From the NCBI RefSeq assembly GCF_034424375.1, contig NZ_CP139965.1, positions 4,030,001 to 4,094,000 on the forward strand: 64,000 nt of DNA, written 5' to 3'. A model generated the notes under the pieces. The model saw only the letters and a list, made by a program, of their open reading frames with translations, was not told the origin of the DNA and made no database searches. Within the stretch, counting starts at the first letter, position 1; every line of letters starts with the position of its first letter. This stretch comes from Paraburkholderia kururiensis (GTDB lineage: Bacteria > Pseudomonadota > Gammaproteobacteria > Burkholderiales > Burkholderiaceae). Made by a program: the position numbers and the translations under genes. Shown here one piece after another: positions 7,733 through 17,643 of this stretch.

Positions 7733-9772
7733 CTATCTGGAGACAGAGGCGAGGAGCGTCACCGTAACGCCATCGCATGAACGGCGGCCGATCACCGCAA
7801 CATCCGGCGCTGCAGCGGGCGTGCCTGCCGGGGCACTGTTCGCGTCCACGGTCGCGCCGTGCCGTTCCACGCGCAACACGTTGACCGGCCACGCCGGGCG
7901 AAGCAGCCGCTCGCGCACCACCATGCCGGTCCAAAGCGGCACGGGCGCGCCGCTCTTCGGATCGGCGACGGCATATCCCGCAGGCCAGAGCCGCAGCACA
8001 AAGCGCTCCGCCGACACGTCGCCCGCGCGCGCGAACACGAGTGGCGAAGGCGCGCCGTTGTCGAGCTTGGGCAAAACCGGAAGCGCCATGGCCGATACGT
8101 TGGGCGCCACGAGCGAGAAAATCGTGCGCGCCGACAACTGCACGCCCGGCAACCAGCCCTGAGCGCGCAGCGCGGTCTCGATCCCGGCGGCGCTCGCGGA
8201 CCACTGCAACGACAACGGCTCCTTCCGGTCGCCTTCCAGGTCGGTACGCCAGCAAGGCAACCGGCGCCACGCGGTGTCCGTCCACGTCCGCTGCGAAATG
8301 ACGATGGTCGGCCGGGCGAGGCCCTCCGTTGCGGGCAGCGCGGGCTTGCCCGGACTTCCGCCGCCCGCCGCGAATTGCAGCCCAACGGCGCCGGCCATCG
8401 CGCCGAACACCGCCACCGGATAGAGCGGCGGCAGTTTCGGCGGCATGGGGTTTCGCCAGGTCAATTCGAGCGCCAGCGCCACGAGCCAGGCGCAAGCGAG
8501 CGCTGCGCCCGCAATGGCGTCCGAGAACCAGAACCGGCCCAGGTACAAGCCCGCCAACGCAATCAACACGACGATGACGATGCTCGCCGTCACGGCGACG
8601 GCCCGCGTTGCGCCGCGCGCCCGGCGCGCAAACAGGAACGCGAGAAAGCCATAGACGATGACGGACGCCGCGACGTGATCGCTCGGAAACGCGTACGCCT
8701 GCGCCCCGGCCGCGGCGGGCGCCGCGCGGTGAATGGCGAGCCGCACCACGAGAATGACCGCCTGCGAAAACGCCGCCGCGGCGAGCCAGTACCCGAGCGC
8801 GCGCCAGCGCGTCTCCCAGGCGAGCAGCAAGGCAACGACCGCGACCAACGCGCCGAGCGTCACGACGCTACCGAGCATCGCGATCCCGGCGAAGGCCGCA
8901 TCGCTCCACGGCGTGCGCACCGATGCCAGGAAACGGTAGACCGCCCCATCGACATGAACGAGTGGGTCGCCTTGCAGCACGTCCTGCATCACGGCGAGAA
9001 ACACCCCCCCCGCGCCGAGGACCACCGCCGACATCGCCACAGTGATGCGCGCACCGGGTTCGGCGGGGTCGAGTATCCGGCGCGCGAGGCGACCGGCGCG
9101 GCCCGGATGCCGGCTCGCCCAACGCGTGAGCGATTCGCCTGCTTCGTCCACGAGACTCCCCGCGTGCAAAAAAAGCAAACGCGCGAGGCGATACCCAAGC
9201 CAGCTGATGCCCACCAGCAAGACGATGACGACCACGAGCCGAAACGACACAGCGCCCGCAAGCTGCACCGACGCCCCGAACACCGCGCCGGGCACGATGT
9301 GCGCGGGCGCCCAAAGCAGCGCGGAAACGACGTTCAGCAGGTAGAAGCGGCCTGCGGACATGCCGAGCATGCCAGCAACCACCGGCACGACCGCGCGGAT
9401 CGGCCCAACGAAGCGCGCCAGCAGAATGCTCTTCGCCCCGTGCCGCGAGAGAAAGTCCTGACCCTTCTCGAGCAGTTGAGGATGACGGCGAAACGGCCAC
9501 ACCATCGGCATCTGTTCGCGAAAGCGGGCGCCGAGCCAGTAGCTGAGGCCGTCGCCTGCGACTGCTCCTACCACCGCACACGCCAGCACCGCAGCCAGGT
9601 TGAGCGAACCCGCGCCGGCGAGCGCGCCCGCGAGGAAGATCACCGTGCTGCCGGGTACAAAGGTGCCGACCACGGCGACCGCCTCGAGAAACGCGGCCAG
9701 AAAGACGATGGTGAGCGTCCAGCCGGGATGACTGGCAAGGTGAGCCCAAAGGTGGAGGAAGAGGTGTTCCAT
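7733..9772 (-). CDS. DedA-PAP2-like-LssY_C-like membrane protein
   Basis: A 679-residue inner-membrane protein with three parts. Residues 1 to about 200 form a DedA/SNARE-associated domain (GTFVPGSTVIFLAGALAGAG, then ARFVGPIRAVVPVVAGM). Residues about 220 to 430 are a PAP2-like bundle with AFPSDHVAASV and LYLGRFWFSDAIAG. The rest is a soluble region resembling LssY C-terminal domains. DedA proteins act in membrane lipid homeostasis and PAP2 domains are lipid phosphatases. However, the PAP2 site looks degenerate: motif 2 reads PSDH instead of PSGH, and the nucleophilic His four residues before the Asp of motif 3 is Phe. A phosphatase role is therefore doubtful. Confidence 0.82.
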   Translation of the reverse strand: MEHLFLHLWAHLASHPGWTLTIVFLAAFLEAVAVVGTFVPGSTVIFLAGALAGAGSLNLAAVLACAVVGAVAGDGLSYWLGARFREQMPMVWPFRRHPQLLEKGQDFLSRHGAKSILLARFVGPIRAVVPVVAGMLGMSAGRFYLLNVVSALLWAPAHIVPGAVFGASVQLAGAVSFRLVVVIVLLVGISWLGYRLARLLFLHAGSLVDEAGESLTRWASRHPGRAGRLARRILDPAEPGARITVAMSAVVLGAGGVFLAVMQDVLQGDPLVHVDGAVYRFLASVRTPWSDAAFAGIAMLGSVVTLGALVAVVALLLAWETRWRALGYWLAAAAFSQAVILVVRLAIHRAAPAAAGAQAYAFPSDHVAASVIVYGFLAFLFARRARGATRAVAVTASIVIVVLIALAGLYLGRFWFSDAIAGAALACAWLVALALELTWRNPMPPKLPPLYPVAVFGAMAGAVGLQFAAGGGSPGKPALPATEGLARPTIVISQRTWTDTAWRRLPCWRTDLEGDRKEPLSLQWSASAAGIETALRAQGWLPGVQLSARTIFSLVAPNVSAMALPVLPKLDNGAPSPLVFARAGDVSAERFVLRLWPAGYAVADPKSGAPVPLWTGMVVRERLLRPAWPVNVLRVERHGATVDANSAPAGTPAAAPDVAVIGRRSCDGVTVTLLASVSR

Positions 9773-9862
9773 GGGCCGTCATGATGCCCGAGATCAGCGG
9801 CCCTCATGGCTGGACGCGGGTGCCTCGACGCGCGACGCGCCGGACTCGTCACAGGATGGCCG

Positions 9863-10321
9863 TCACGCCGATGCCGCGGCCCGCCCGCCCTTCTGCCAGG
9901 GCGCACGCTTATCGCTGCGGGCAAAGTGGGCAAGCCGCTTCTGGACCGCCAGCATCGCCTTGATGGACGCCTGCTGAAGTTGCTCGTCGTGCAGGGCGAG
10001 CAGTTTCTCCACGGCGGCGCACTCTCGTGGCTCGAGATACCAGGCATCGTCGCGTGTGGCCCGGGACGCGCTCCGGTCGAGCGCCTCTTCGGCGTCGGCG
10101 AAAAGCCCGGCGGCCGGTCGACCATACCCGTCCTCGTGCAGATACCAGGCAACGTACAGCACGCGAATCAACTCGCTGAGCAGATACCCGTTTCCCTCAC
10201 CCGAACGCAGCGCGGCCAACGCCAGGTGGTAGCGCAGCGAGAGCTCGCGCACCGAATCTGCTGTGGGCGGCAACAACATGGCGCGCGTCGACGCTTTGCC
10301 GGATTTACCCCGCTTATTCAT
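9863..10321 (-). CDS. conserved hypothetical protein, helical
   Basis: A 152-residue soluble protein without signal peptide. Residues about 20 to 60 (SVRELSLRYHLALAALRSGE...SELIRVLYVAWYL) and 95 to 130 look helical, the N-terminus is basic (MNKRGKSGKAS) and the C-terminus is basic and Gly/Ala-rich. I recall similar short proteins in Burkholderia genomes but no firm function. It lies on the same strand as the DedA gene with a gap of about 90 bases. Confidence 0.6.
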   Translation of the reverse strand: MNKRGKSGKASTRAMLLPPTADSVRELSLRYHLALAALRSGEGNGYLLSELIRVLYVAWYLHEDGYGRPAAGLFADAEEALDRSASRATRDDAWYLEPRECAAVEKLLALHDEQLQQASIKAMLAVQKRLAHFARSDKRAPWQKGGRAAASA

Positions 10322-10621
10322 CTTGGATTTAGCCCCGCGTTTCTTTCGATAGGAGTGGCCGCTCTTATCGCCACGGCGAGATGTTAAGCACTAAACGAAT
10401 GAAATTCGCAGGGATTGCATTGTTTAACAATCGCGTCGTCTTTCCCCCAATATCATGCCTTTGCGTGACCAAAACAAAGCTCGAGATAACGTAATTATTT
10501 CCTGACACATATCGGTAAAGCGAAATAAATACCGATTACATTCCCGCATTGTGTGACGCTTTCTTTCCATTTACTATTCGCATCGCAAACCAGAAGTAAA
10601 AAACCAGGCGGGGCAGCGACT
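10322..10621. other. intergenic region upstream of vgrG
   Basis: About 300 bases marking the switch from ordinary chromosome to the type VI cluster. It becomes AT-rich from about 10380 to 10570 and should hold the vgrG promoter. No operator was recognised. Confidence 0.4.
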
Positions 10622-13153
10622 ATGGGTGCACAAGACCTCATTTCGATAATCAATGCGGGCATTAGCCAGCAAGACCGGTTACTCAAACTCGATTCGCCGC
10701 TCGGCCCCGACGTGCTATTGCCTCAGCGCGCCGTCGGGCACTCACGCATGGGTCGCAATTTCGAATTCACCGTCGACGTTGTGTCGTTGAAAGATTCGGT
10801 CGAGTTGAAAAGCCTGATTGCGCAACCGGTCACGCTGTGGATTCAGCAATCCGACCGGTCGTATCTGCCGCATCACGGCTATGTGCATACCGTGCGGCGA
10901 CTGGGCTCGGACGGCAGGCTGACCAGCTATCAGCTCGCGTTCTCGTCCTGGCTGCATTTCCTGAAGTTCCGCAAGGACGCACGCATCTTTCAGGAAATGA
11001 CGGTGGAATCCATTCTGGAAGCCGTATTCGACAACCACCCGCAGGCGCGCGGCGCGTACCGGTTTGCGTTGCGAAACCCCACACCGAACCGCTCGTTCTG
11101 CGTGCAATACGAGGACGACTGGAATTTCGCGCATCGGCTGATGGAGTCCGAGGGCCTGTTCGGCTTCTTCGAACAGGCGGCGGACGGCAAGTCGCACACG
11201 CTGGTGGTCACCGACGACCTTTATATGTGCAAGCCCGTGGAGCCGGAGCAGGTGCAGTTTTACCGGTCCGGCGTGAACAGCGAAACGGATGCATTCGTGC
11301 AGTGGTCGGGCACACGGACGTTGCAAAGCGCGGCGTATGCGACGGCGACGTTTGATTACAAGTCGCCTCTCGCACACAAGGCGAAATCGTTTCCAACGGT
11401 TGGCGATCAGGGTGCGCTCCCCGATCAGAACGAAGTCTACGAGTACACCGGGGCGTACGCGTACCTCGAGAGCGAGCGCGGCGACCACCTCACCAAGCTG
11501 AGGCTCGAAGAATGGGAGTCGCGCGCGAAGCGCTTTCATGGCGTCGGCAGCGTCCGGCGCATCGACGCCGGCAAACTGTTCCAGCTCCAGGGCCATCCCG
11601 AGCACGAACGCGATGCGAGTCAGGACCGTGAATTCGCTGCCATCGCAGTCACCTGGTACATCGAGAACAACCTGCCCATCGGCAACAGCCGACCGTTCCC
11701 CCACAGCCTGCACAGCCAGTTGGCCGAGGTAAGAGACGCCCACGAAGGCGCCGACCCCGCGTTCGTCATCAAGAACCTGGACGGCAGCGAAGGCTTCTAT
11801 CTGGCGGAAGTGGAAGCGCAGCGTCGCTCCGTGCCCTTTCGCAGCCCGTTCGAGCACAGCAAGCCGCAGATGCACATGCAGACGGCCACCGTCGTGGGAC
11901 CGTCGAACGAGGAGGTCTATACCGACAGCCTGAACCGCATCAAGGTCCGCATGCATTGGGACCGGCTCAATGCGGGAGACCAGAACGCCTCGTGCTGGAT
12001 GCGCGTGATGAGTTCGCACGCGGGCAGCAACTTCGGCGGCGTGTACGTGCCGCGGGTCGGCCAGGAGGTCGTCGTCACGTTTCTGGATGGGGACTGCGAC
12101 CGGCCGCTCGTGACCGGCGCAGTGTTCAACGGCGCGCAGACCCCGCAGTGGCACACGCAGGGCGTGATGTCGGGCTACAAGTCGAAGGAGTACAAGGGCC
12201 AGGGATTCAACCAGCTCGTCTTCGACGACACGACGGGGCAAAACCGCGCACAGCTGTTCAGTTCCACGGCGTCGTCGTTTCTGCACCTCGGTTATCTCAT
12301 CGACCAGCAGGACAATAACCGGGGGGCGTACCTGGGGACGGGGTTTGATTTGAAGACCGAGGCCTACGGGGCCGTCCGCGCCGCACAGGGACTTTATCTG
12401 TCTACCTTCTCGCGCGGCGGCACGTCTAGCCAGCCTCTTGATGTGAAGGAGGCAAACAGCCATCTCTCCGATTCTGCAAACGTCATGCAAACGCGGTCCG
12501 ACTCGGCGTCGGCCGTACAGGCGGAAGCCCTGACGGAAGGGCATAGTGAACTCGAAGCATTTGCGAACGCGACTCAGAGTAGCCAGGCCGGTAGTGGAGC
12601 GGCAGGCGGTAATGCAAGCCCCGCTAACGGCTTTTCCGAGCCCGTCATGGTGTTGGGGAGCCCCAATGGCATTGGTCTGACCACGATGAAGTCGGTACAC
12701 GCAGCCGCGACCGACCATATCAACCTCGTCAGTGGCTCCAGCACGTACATCGCAGCCACGAAGTCTTTCATTACGAGTGTCGGCCAGAAGATAAGTCTCT
12801 TCGCCCAAGGCGCTGGCATGAAACTCTTTGCCGGCAAGGGCAAGGTGCAAGTTATGGCTCTGTCGGACAACCTGGAACTCACTGCTGACAAGACCTTGAA
12901 GGTGATCTCCACATCGGACGCCGTCACCGTTAGCGCCCAGAAGGAAATCACCTTGTCGGCGGGCGGCGCGGTCATCCGCATAGCAAACGGCGATGTCCAG
13001 GTGCATGCGCCAGGCAAACTCGACTTCAAAGGCGCAAGCCACTCATTTGCGGGACCGCAAGGAGAAAACGTATCAAACAGCGCGCCGACGTCCGGCGCAT
13101 GCGCCTCGCAATTTGCCTCGGCAGCGCAGAGTGGTGCTGCCTTGGTGGAATAG
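10622..13153 (+). CDS. vgrG: type VI secretion tip protein VgrG
   Basis: An 843-residue VgrG spike subunit. The N-terminal two thirds hold the gp27/gp5-like region (ATMGAQDLISII..., the FCVQYEDDWNFAHRLMESEG stretch, then the OB-like block HWDRLNAGDQNASCWMRVMS and GGVYVPRVGQEVVVTFLDGD). The C-terminal third is the beta-helical DUF2345-type spike (TDHINLVSGSSTYIAATKS..., ADKTLKVISTSDAVTVSAQK). It ends without an extra enzymatic domain, so it is a carrier rather than an evolved VgrG. It would trimerise at the tip of the Hcp tube. It opens a co-directional run with a DUF4123 adaptor and an effector. No other structural type VI genes are visible, so this is an orphan cargo cluster. Confidence 0.95.
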   Translation: MGAQDLISIINAGISQQDRLLKLDSPLGPDVLLPQRAVGHSRMGRNFEFTVDVVSLKDSVELKSLIAQPVTLWIQQSDRSYLPHHGYVHTVRRLGSDGRLTSYQLAFSSWLHFLKFRKDARIFQEMTVESILEAVFDNHPQARGAYRFALRNPTPNRSFCVQYEDDWNFAHRLMESEGLFGFFEQAADGKSHTLVVTDDLYMCKPVEPEQVQFYRSGVNSETDAFVQWSGTRTLQSAAYATATFDYKSPLAHKAKSFPTVGDQGALPDQNEVYEYTGAYAYLESERGDHLTKLRLEEWESRAKRFHGVGSVRRIDAGKLFQLQGHPEHERDASQDREFAAIAVTWYIENNLPIGNSRPFPHSLHSQLAEVRDAHEGADPAFVIKNLDGSEGFYLAEVEAQRRSVPFRSPFEHSKPQMHMQTATVVGPSNEEVYTDSLNRIKVRMHWDRLNAGDQNASCWMRVMSSHAGSNFGGVYVPRVGQEVVVTFLDGDCDRPLVTGAVFNGAQTPQWHTQGVMSGYKSKEYKGQGFNQLVFDDTTGQNRAQLFSSTASSFLHLGYLIDQQDNNRGAYLGTGFDLKTEAYGAVRAAQGLYLSTFSRGGTSSQPLDVKEANSHLSDSANVMQTRSDSASAVQAEALTEGHSELEAFANATQSSQAGSGAAGGNASPANGFSEPVMVLGSPNGIGLTTMKSVHAAATDHINLVSGSSTYIAATKSFITSVGQKISLFAQGAGMKLFAGKGKVQVMALSDNLELTADKTLKVISTSDAVTVSAQKEITLSAGGAVIRIANGDVQVHAPGKLDFKGASHSFAGPQGENVSNSAPTSGACASQFASAAQSGAALVE

Positions 13154-13176
13154 CTTTCGAGCAGAACGAGATAGCT

Positions 13177-13989
13177 ATGACCGCCACCTATATGGTTGTA
13201 GAACCGAGCAACGGCGACCTGGATATGCGTCCCGCGCCAAATGCCTACGAGATAGGCGAACTCGTGCCGACCGAGCGCCCCGATCTTGAAGGCGTGGCTC
13301 CAGTTCTTTATCGCCTTGAGCACGTGGAGCGTCAGCTTGCCCATGTCCAGCAACTTGCCATCGGCCATTGGTACGACGGCCGTCCGCCGGTTGTTTGCTG
13401 CATCTTCGAAACCGAAGCCGCGACGGATGAAGTTCGCGAGCATCTTGCGTCGTCTTTGTTGCTCGACAAGCCGGGCGGCGGCAGCGGCGTGTTCCGCTAC
13501 TACGACCCTCGTGTCTACAGCCATCTTCGCTGGATATTGGAATCGTCACAAATGGCAGCGTTGATGGGCCCCGTGACGCGCTGGAGCTATCCGGACGAGA
13601 CGGGTTCATGGCAGGAGGCGCGTTTCGACGTTGTCGGGCACGAAAAGCTCACCGTTACTAGCGAACAGTATCGACAGATTGCTCGTATCGCGCTCGTCAG
13701 AGGTGCCCTTGAACCACTTCGCGCCGCAGGCATAGGTATTCCTCAAGATCTGCCCCGCCTTCTTGACAGACAACTGCACAAGGCGGAACGGTATGGCCTT
13801 ACGGTGGAAGACCAGATTCCGTTCGCCTTGCATGGCGTACTCGTCGCGCCAAACTTCGACCGGCATCCAAAGGTGCAGGCCGTTCTTTCTCGGTCGCAAG
13901 AAACGTCCTACGCGGAGGCGATCGATCAATGGAGCGACGAGGACTGGCAACGCATCAAACAGGAAAGCGCGCAGTACCCGCTCGATTAG
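13177..13989 (+). CDS. DUF4123 type VI adaptor protein
   Basis: A 270-residue DUF4123-family protein (also called Tap or TEC), which loads a cognate effector onto VgrG before firing. It starts 23 bases after vgrG and 33 bases before the effector, the standard VgrG-adaptor-effector order. Visible family features are VFRYYDPRVYSHL in the middle, preceded by a GGGSG loop, and a helical C-terminal part (QYRQIARIALVRGALEPLRA). ATG at 13177 is chosen as the first start after the vgrG stop that gives the usual length. Confidence 0.88.
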   Translation: MTATYMVVEPSNGDLDMRPAPNAYEIGELVPTERPDLEGVAPVLYRLEHVERQLAHVQQLAIGHWYDGRPPVVCCIFETEAATDEVREHLASSLLLDKPGGGSGVFRYYDPRVYSHLRWILESSQMAALMGPVTRWSYPDETGSWQEARFDVVGHEKLTVTSEQYRQIARIALVRGALEPLRAAGIGIPQDLPRLLDRQLHKAERYGLTVEDQIPFALHGVLVAPNFDRHPKVQAVLSRSQETSYAEAIDQWSDEDWQRIKQESAQYPLD

Positions 13990-14022
13990 ACAAGCGCAAC
14001 CCGTCTTTCAGGAAGGACTTAT

Positions 14023-16602
14023 ATGCTGCTGGACGACACCGGTTTTCAAAGTATCAGCCAGATTACGAAGGCTGCGATATCCGCGGGCGCACCGGCGACC
14101 CAGTGCAAGATGTGCCAGAAGAAGGGACTACCCATTCTTCCCGTGCGGTATTCCGCGGTAGCGGCCACACGGGCCCACGGAATCGACGGCATACCGCTGG
14201 TAAATGGCAGCTTCGGTGCGCATGTGCTGGACGTTGCGTCGCGCAAGGCTAAATACACGTTGCGGTCCCTGCGATACGGTTATGTGTATGTCTTCTATCC
14301 GAAGACGTCCGCGTGGAAGTGTTACGCCGTAACGAAGGAAGGAAACTGCTACGAATGCGCGCTCGACGTAATGCTCGACCGCTCCACTGAGAAACCGTTC
14401 TCGTGTACACAAACGGGCCACCCCGAACTGGCGCAGTGCATCACCATCGAGAACGCCGACAAGATCGGCACTGTGTTCATGGCATTCAGCGAGGTCCAGT
14501 GGACGAAAGCAGTACGCGACGCTTATGCAGCAGATAAAGACGGCTGTCGTACGAAACGCATGCAGGCATTCAATGCTTCAGCCTGGTATGCAAACCCTGG
14601 CAACGCGCCGCATGCTGCGTCGGCATCGAATGTGCAGCAGCTGGTTTCCGAGTACAAGGGGGGAGCAACTCAGTCCTTCCTGACATCCCCGTTTCCGTTC
14701 CGCGACCGAAGCGCGGAAGGAGCCGCACTCAACGCCGCGATGGATCACCTTGCTCCGCACAAAGGCGCCGTGTTTGCACTGTGGGATCCGATTGGGATCA
14801 CGCAGGAATTGAATGTGGAGAACAGGTTTGCATTTGGTGTTGTATTGGCAAAATACCAATGGGGAAGCTGGTCCGCCGACATGGTTAAGGGCGTCAAGGA
14901 AGCGATCGAGGATGGCGCAGTCAAAGACGACCAGGTTGCGGAACAAATGCTGGAGGGCCAGATGATGCAAGCCCAGGCGCTCAGCTCGCTTTTCGATGGC
15001 GGCAAGCATCTGGATAAAGACATTTCCGACCTGCGGGCGAGAACCGCGGCCGAGGCCCCAAAGGTGAGAGAAAACGCCTGGGAAGATTACTCGACCGCCG
15101 TCAGCGTTACGGCGGCGGAAGAATACAAGGCCAAAGCGAAGCAGGATTTCCAGAATGAGCAGCACAACACCTGGACGCCGCTTTCGTTTGACCACCTCAG
15201 TTGGCTCTCCTCCGCAAACTTACATCACGTGTTTCAGTACGATTACGATACGCAAGACCCGGTGAGCGGATTTTTCTATGAAAGTGCGTTCCTGGCGTGT
15301 ATAGAGGGCGCTTCTGCTCGGCGCGAGGCTTTTGACCAGTTGAATCAATGGGCACAAGGTCGAATTGAAGACCCCACAAATCTCCTTCTCCGTGCGCTCA
15401 TTCTTAATCAAAAGGTTAACGAAGAGCGCATTGCCGAAGCCGGCAATTACCCATACCCGGAATTGCGTGAAACAGCAGCAAAGACGGTGGAATCGTTTTT
15501 TAAATCTGCCGAAGCACTCGAAAGCAAGGGCATCGCGACCTTGCCAGCCTTCTATAGGCAGGGTGCTTCTCTTATTTATGAAACAGGAGCTCCAATCGCA
15601 AAAATCATAGCGACAAGTCTGGATTCCGCCGCGGCGAAAACGGCTGTACTGGTCATGTGCGCACGGAGTGGCAAGCAAGTCATCGTTCGGCCGGTACAGG
15701 GGTCGCAGTCGCAATGGATCAACTACTTCGCGAGGCAGATGTGGGAAATGACACCCGCAACGAGCAGGCCTTCACTTAGTTCTCTGAAAGCGTCAATCCG
15801 AAAGCAGTTCACGACAAAGACGCCTGAAGGTCAAGTTACAACGGTACCCCAATTCATCATCGTCGACAAAGACAAACTCAGTTCCTTTGAAATGCCGGGA
15901 GCCTTAAATAAGGACAAAGCCGCCTACATTGCTTCGTCGGCAAACAAGATTATGTTGACGGATGAATCAATCGAAAAGACGTTCGTCCCGGCCTTTCGCA
16001 AACTGACTGGCGGCGAAGTGGCGTCCGCGGGAATAGGTACTGTGTTCGCTCTTATCAATTTCCACTATGCATCAAAGGAACTTGAAAAATCAACTCACTT
16101 TAACAGCGAAGAAACCAAGCTGAAATTCTATGGTTCAATAGGCGCCTTGATCGGAGGGGTTTCCTCGGTCTCGGGAAGCAGTCTTGAAGCTGCGCATCAT
16201 ATTCACATAAAGCTTCCACCAGTACTGTCCGAGGACGTCGCAAGTGGATTGAAGTTTGCCGCTCGATGGCTCGCAGCACCTGCGGCGTTCGTAGGTGCAT
16301 TCTATGATTTGAAAAATGCGAAAGAATCCTGGGAGTCGGGACACGCCGGGCTGGCACTGCTCTACACGATTTCGTTCGCCGGGGGTTTAGCATTGGGCAT
16401 ATTGGTCTTGGCGGCAAGTTCGAGTGCGATAATTCTGCCACTGACATTGCTGCTCCTGGCCGTGGGGGTTCTGATCATGATCTTCAAGGAGCGCGAACTC
16501 AAGGAGTTCTTGGGCCGCAGCTATTTTGGAACGAACAAGAAAGCCGGCCGCTTCCTGTCATTTGACGAAGAGCAGAAGGCCTATTCCGGTCTCGGAGCAT
16601 AA
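14023..16602 (+). CDS. type VI effector, VasX / BTH_I2691 family membrane toxin
   Basis: An 859-residue effector. Residues about 20 to 150 match the VasX N-terminal domain: CKMCQKKGLPILPVRYSA followed by the LRSLRYGYVYVFYP strand motif. The middle is long and helical. The C-terminal 170 or so residues hold several hydrophobic segments (GIGTVFALINFHYAS, FYGSIGALIGGVSSVSG, WLAAPAAFVGAFY, ISFAGGLALGILVLAASSSA and the following stretch). Known relatives such as VasX insert into target-cell inner membranes in a colicin-like way; a pore-forming role here is inference from that architecture. Start ATG has AGGAAGGA upstream. Lower-GC stretches suggest recent acquisition. Confidence 0.88.
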   Translation: MLLDDTGFQSISQITKAAISAGAPATQCKMCQKKGLPILPVRYSAVAATRAHGIDGIPLVNGSFGAHVLDVASRKAKYTLRSLRYGYVYVFYPKTSAWKCYAVTKEGNCYECALDVMLDRSTEKPFSCTQTGHPELAQCITIENADKIGTVFMAFSEVQWTKAVRDAYAADKDGCRTKRMQAFNASAWYANPGNAPHAASASNVQQLVSEYKGGATQSFLTSPFPFRDRSAEGAALNAAMDHLAPHKGAVFALWDPIGITQELNVENRFAFGVVLAKYQWGSWSADMVKGVKEAIEDGAVKDDQVAEQMLEGQMMQAQALSSLFDGGKHLDKDISDLRARTAAEAPKVRENAWEDYSTAVSVTAAEEYKAKAKQDFQNEQHNTWTPLSFDHLSWLSSANLHHVFQYDYDTQDPVSGFFYESAFLACIEGASARREAFDQLNQWAQGRIEDPTNLLLRALILNQKVNEERIAEAGNYPYPELRETAAKTVESFFKSAEALESKGIATLPAFYRQGASLIYETGAPIAKIIATSLDSAAAKTAVLVMCARSGKQVIVRPVQGSQSQWINYFARQMWEMTPATSRPSLSSLKASIRKQFTTKTPEGQVTTVPQFIIVDKDKLSSFEMPGALNKDKAAYIASSANKIMLTDESIEKTFVPAFRKLTGGEVASAGIGTVFALINFHYASKELEKSTHFNSEETKLKFYGSIGALIGGVSSVSGSSLEAAHHIHIKLPPVLSEDVASGLKFAARWLAAPAAFVGAFYDLKNAKESWESGHAGLALLYTISFAGGLALGILVLAASSSAIILPLTLLLLAVGVLIMIFKERELKEFLGRSYFGTNKKAGRFLSFDEEQKAYSGLGA

Positions 16603-16605
16603 GCC

Positions 16606-17565
16606 ATGGCATGGGACGGCATCATTCGGATCAAACTCAGTCGCCCCCTGACGGATGACGAGAAGTCGCGCCAGTTAAAGGTTGGTGTCGCCGCTTCCGC
16701 TACACCAAACGACAATTTTTCAGTCTTTGAGAGGAATGACGTTTTCCTGGAAACTTCGAACGCCCAATACCATGAACGGGGCATGCTGACTTACGGCGGT
16801 ATATTCGCAGTCCCACTGTGCCTGTTCGGCATAGCTACCATCACGCACATGATGTTGAACGTACCAGATGCGATCCGGAAAAACGGAGAGATGGCCGCAG
16901 GTCTCATCGGATTAGGGGTTATTGGCCTGTGCGTAGTTCTTTTGCTCGGCGCCGTTCTATGGGGATTGCACACAGAGTGGTTCACGTGGACCCGCTTGCC
17001 TGTTCGCTTCAATCGACGTACTCGCATGGTTCATGCGTTCCGAGGCGCTGGCGCCAAAGGCGTTATCTCGGTTCCTTGGGACAAGGCATTCTTTTTCGTG
17101 GAGCCTCGCGGAAAGGAAGTCGTCTCGCGCACGAACTCCTACAACATCCGATGCCACGTGCTGGACGAAAGGCAATACGTCGTACAGTCCTTTTCCGTGG
17201 GCAAGAGCGTTGCATCGTTTCGCGATGACTCAACCACTCAAGGCGCAGAAATTGCCGACATCCTGTCTGCCGAATTCGAGTACATCCGACGTTATATGGA
17301 GAACGGCCCGTACGACGTCCCTTCGCCTGAGTACATACCGACCGAGGTTTCGCTGTCCAACTCGATGAAGATCTGGATGCGCTCCGACAAGCGCCTGCTT
17401 CGGAGTGGCAATCCACTTGCAATGCTTGTGCTGGCTTTTAGCCCCTTTGCTGCCTTGACGGGGTTGCTGCACTACATCGGTCAGCTTAGCTGCCGTGAGC
17501 CTGTGTGGCCGGAGGACATCGAGCGCGAATGCGCATTTGCTGGCCCTGAAACCGTGAAGGTTTGA
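16606..17565 (+). CDS. DUF6708-type membrane protein, candidate immunity protein (copy A)
   Basis: A 319-residue protein starting 3 bases after the effector stop codon, so almost certainly co-translated with it. It has two membrane segments (residues about 62 to 85 and 95 to 120), then a soluble domain with FRGAGAKGVISVPWDKAFFF and a C-terminal hydrophobic LLHYIGQLSCREPVWP motif. I recall this as the DUF6708 family found beside BTH_I2691-type effectors. An inner-membrane immunity protein is the natural partner of a membrane-inserting toxin, but neither immunity nor accessory function is shown by the sequence alone. A close paralog follows at 17644. Confidence 0.72.
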   Translation: MAWDGIIRIKLSRPLTDDEKSRQLKVGVAASATPNDNFSVFERNDVFLETSNAQYHERGMLTYGGIFAVPLCLFGIATITHMMLNVPDAIRKNGEMAAGLIGLGVIGLCVVLLLGAVLWGLHTEWFTWTRLPVRFNRRTRMVHAFRGAGAKGVISVPWDKAFFFVEPRGKEVVSRTNSYNIRCHVLDERQYVVQSFSVGKSVASFRDDSTTQGAEIADILSAEFEYIRRYMENGPYDVPSPEYIPTEVSLSNSMKIWMRSDKRLLRSGNPLAMLVLAFSPFAALTGLLHYIGQLSCREPVWPEDIERECAFAGPETVKV

Positions 17566-17643
17566 AGGCAAACAGGAGACGGGCCGATGTACCTTCATGG
17601 ACGGACGCGGCGCAAATGACGACACCAGCTTGGGAGCATGACC

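Noticed and set aside
7859..9784. A 641-codon plus-strand reading frame opposite the DedA-PAP2 gene
   Set aside because: Arg/His/Gln-rich translation without domain features. It is the antisense shadow of a clear membrane-protein gene, common in high-GC DNA.
10742..13042. A 766-codon minus-strand frame opposite vgrG
   Set aside because: Antisense shadow of vgrG. No recognisable domain and typical high-GC composition.
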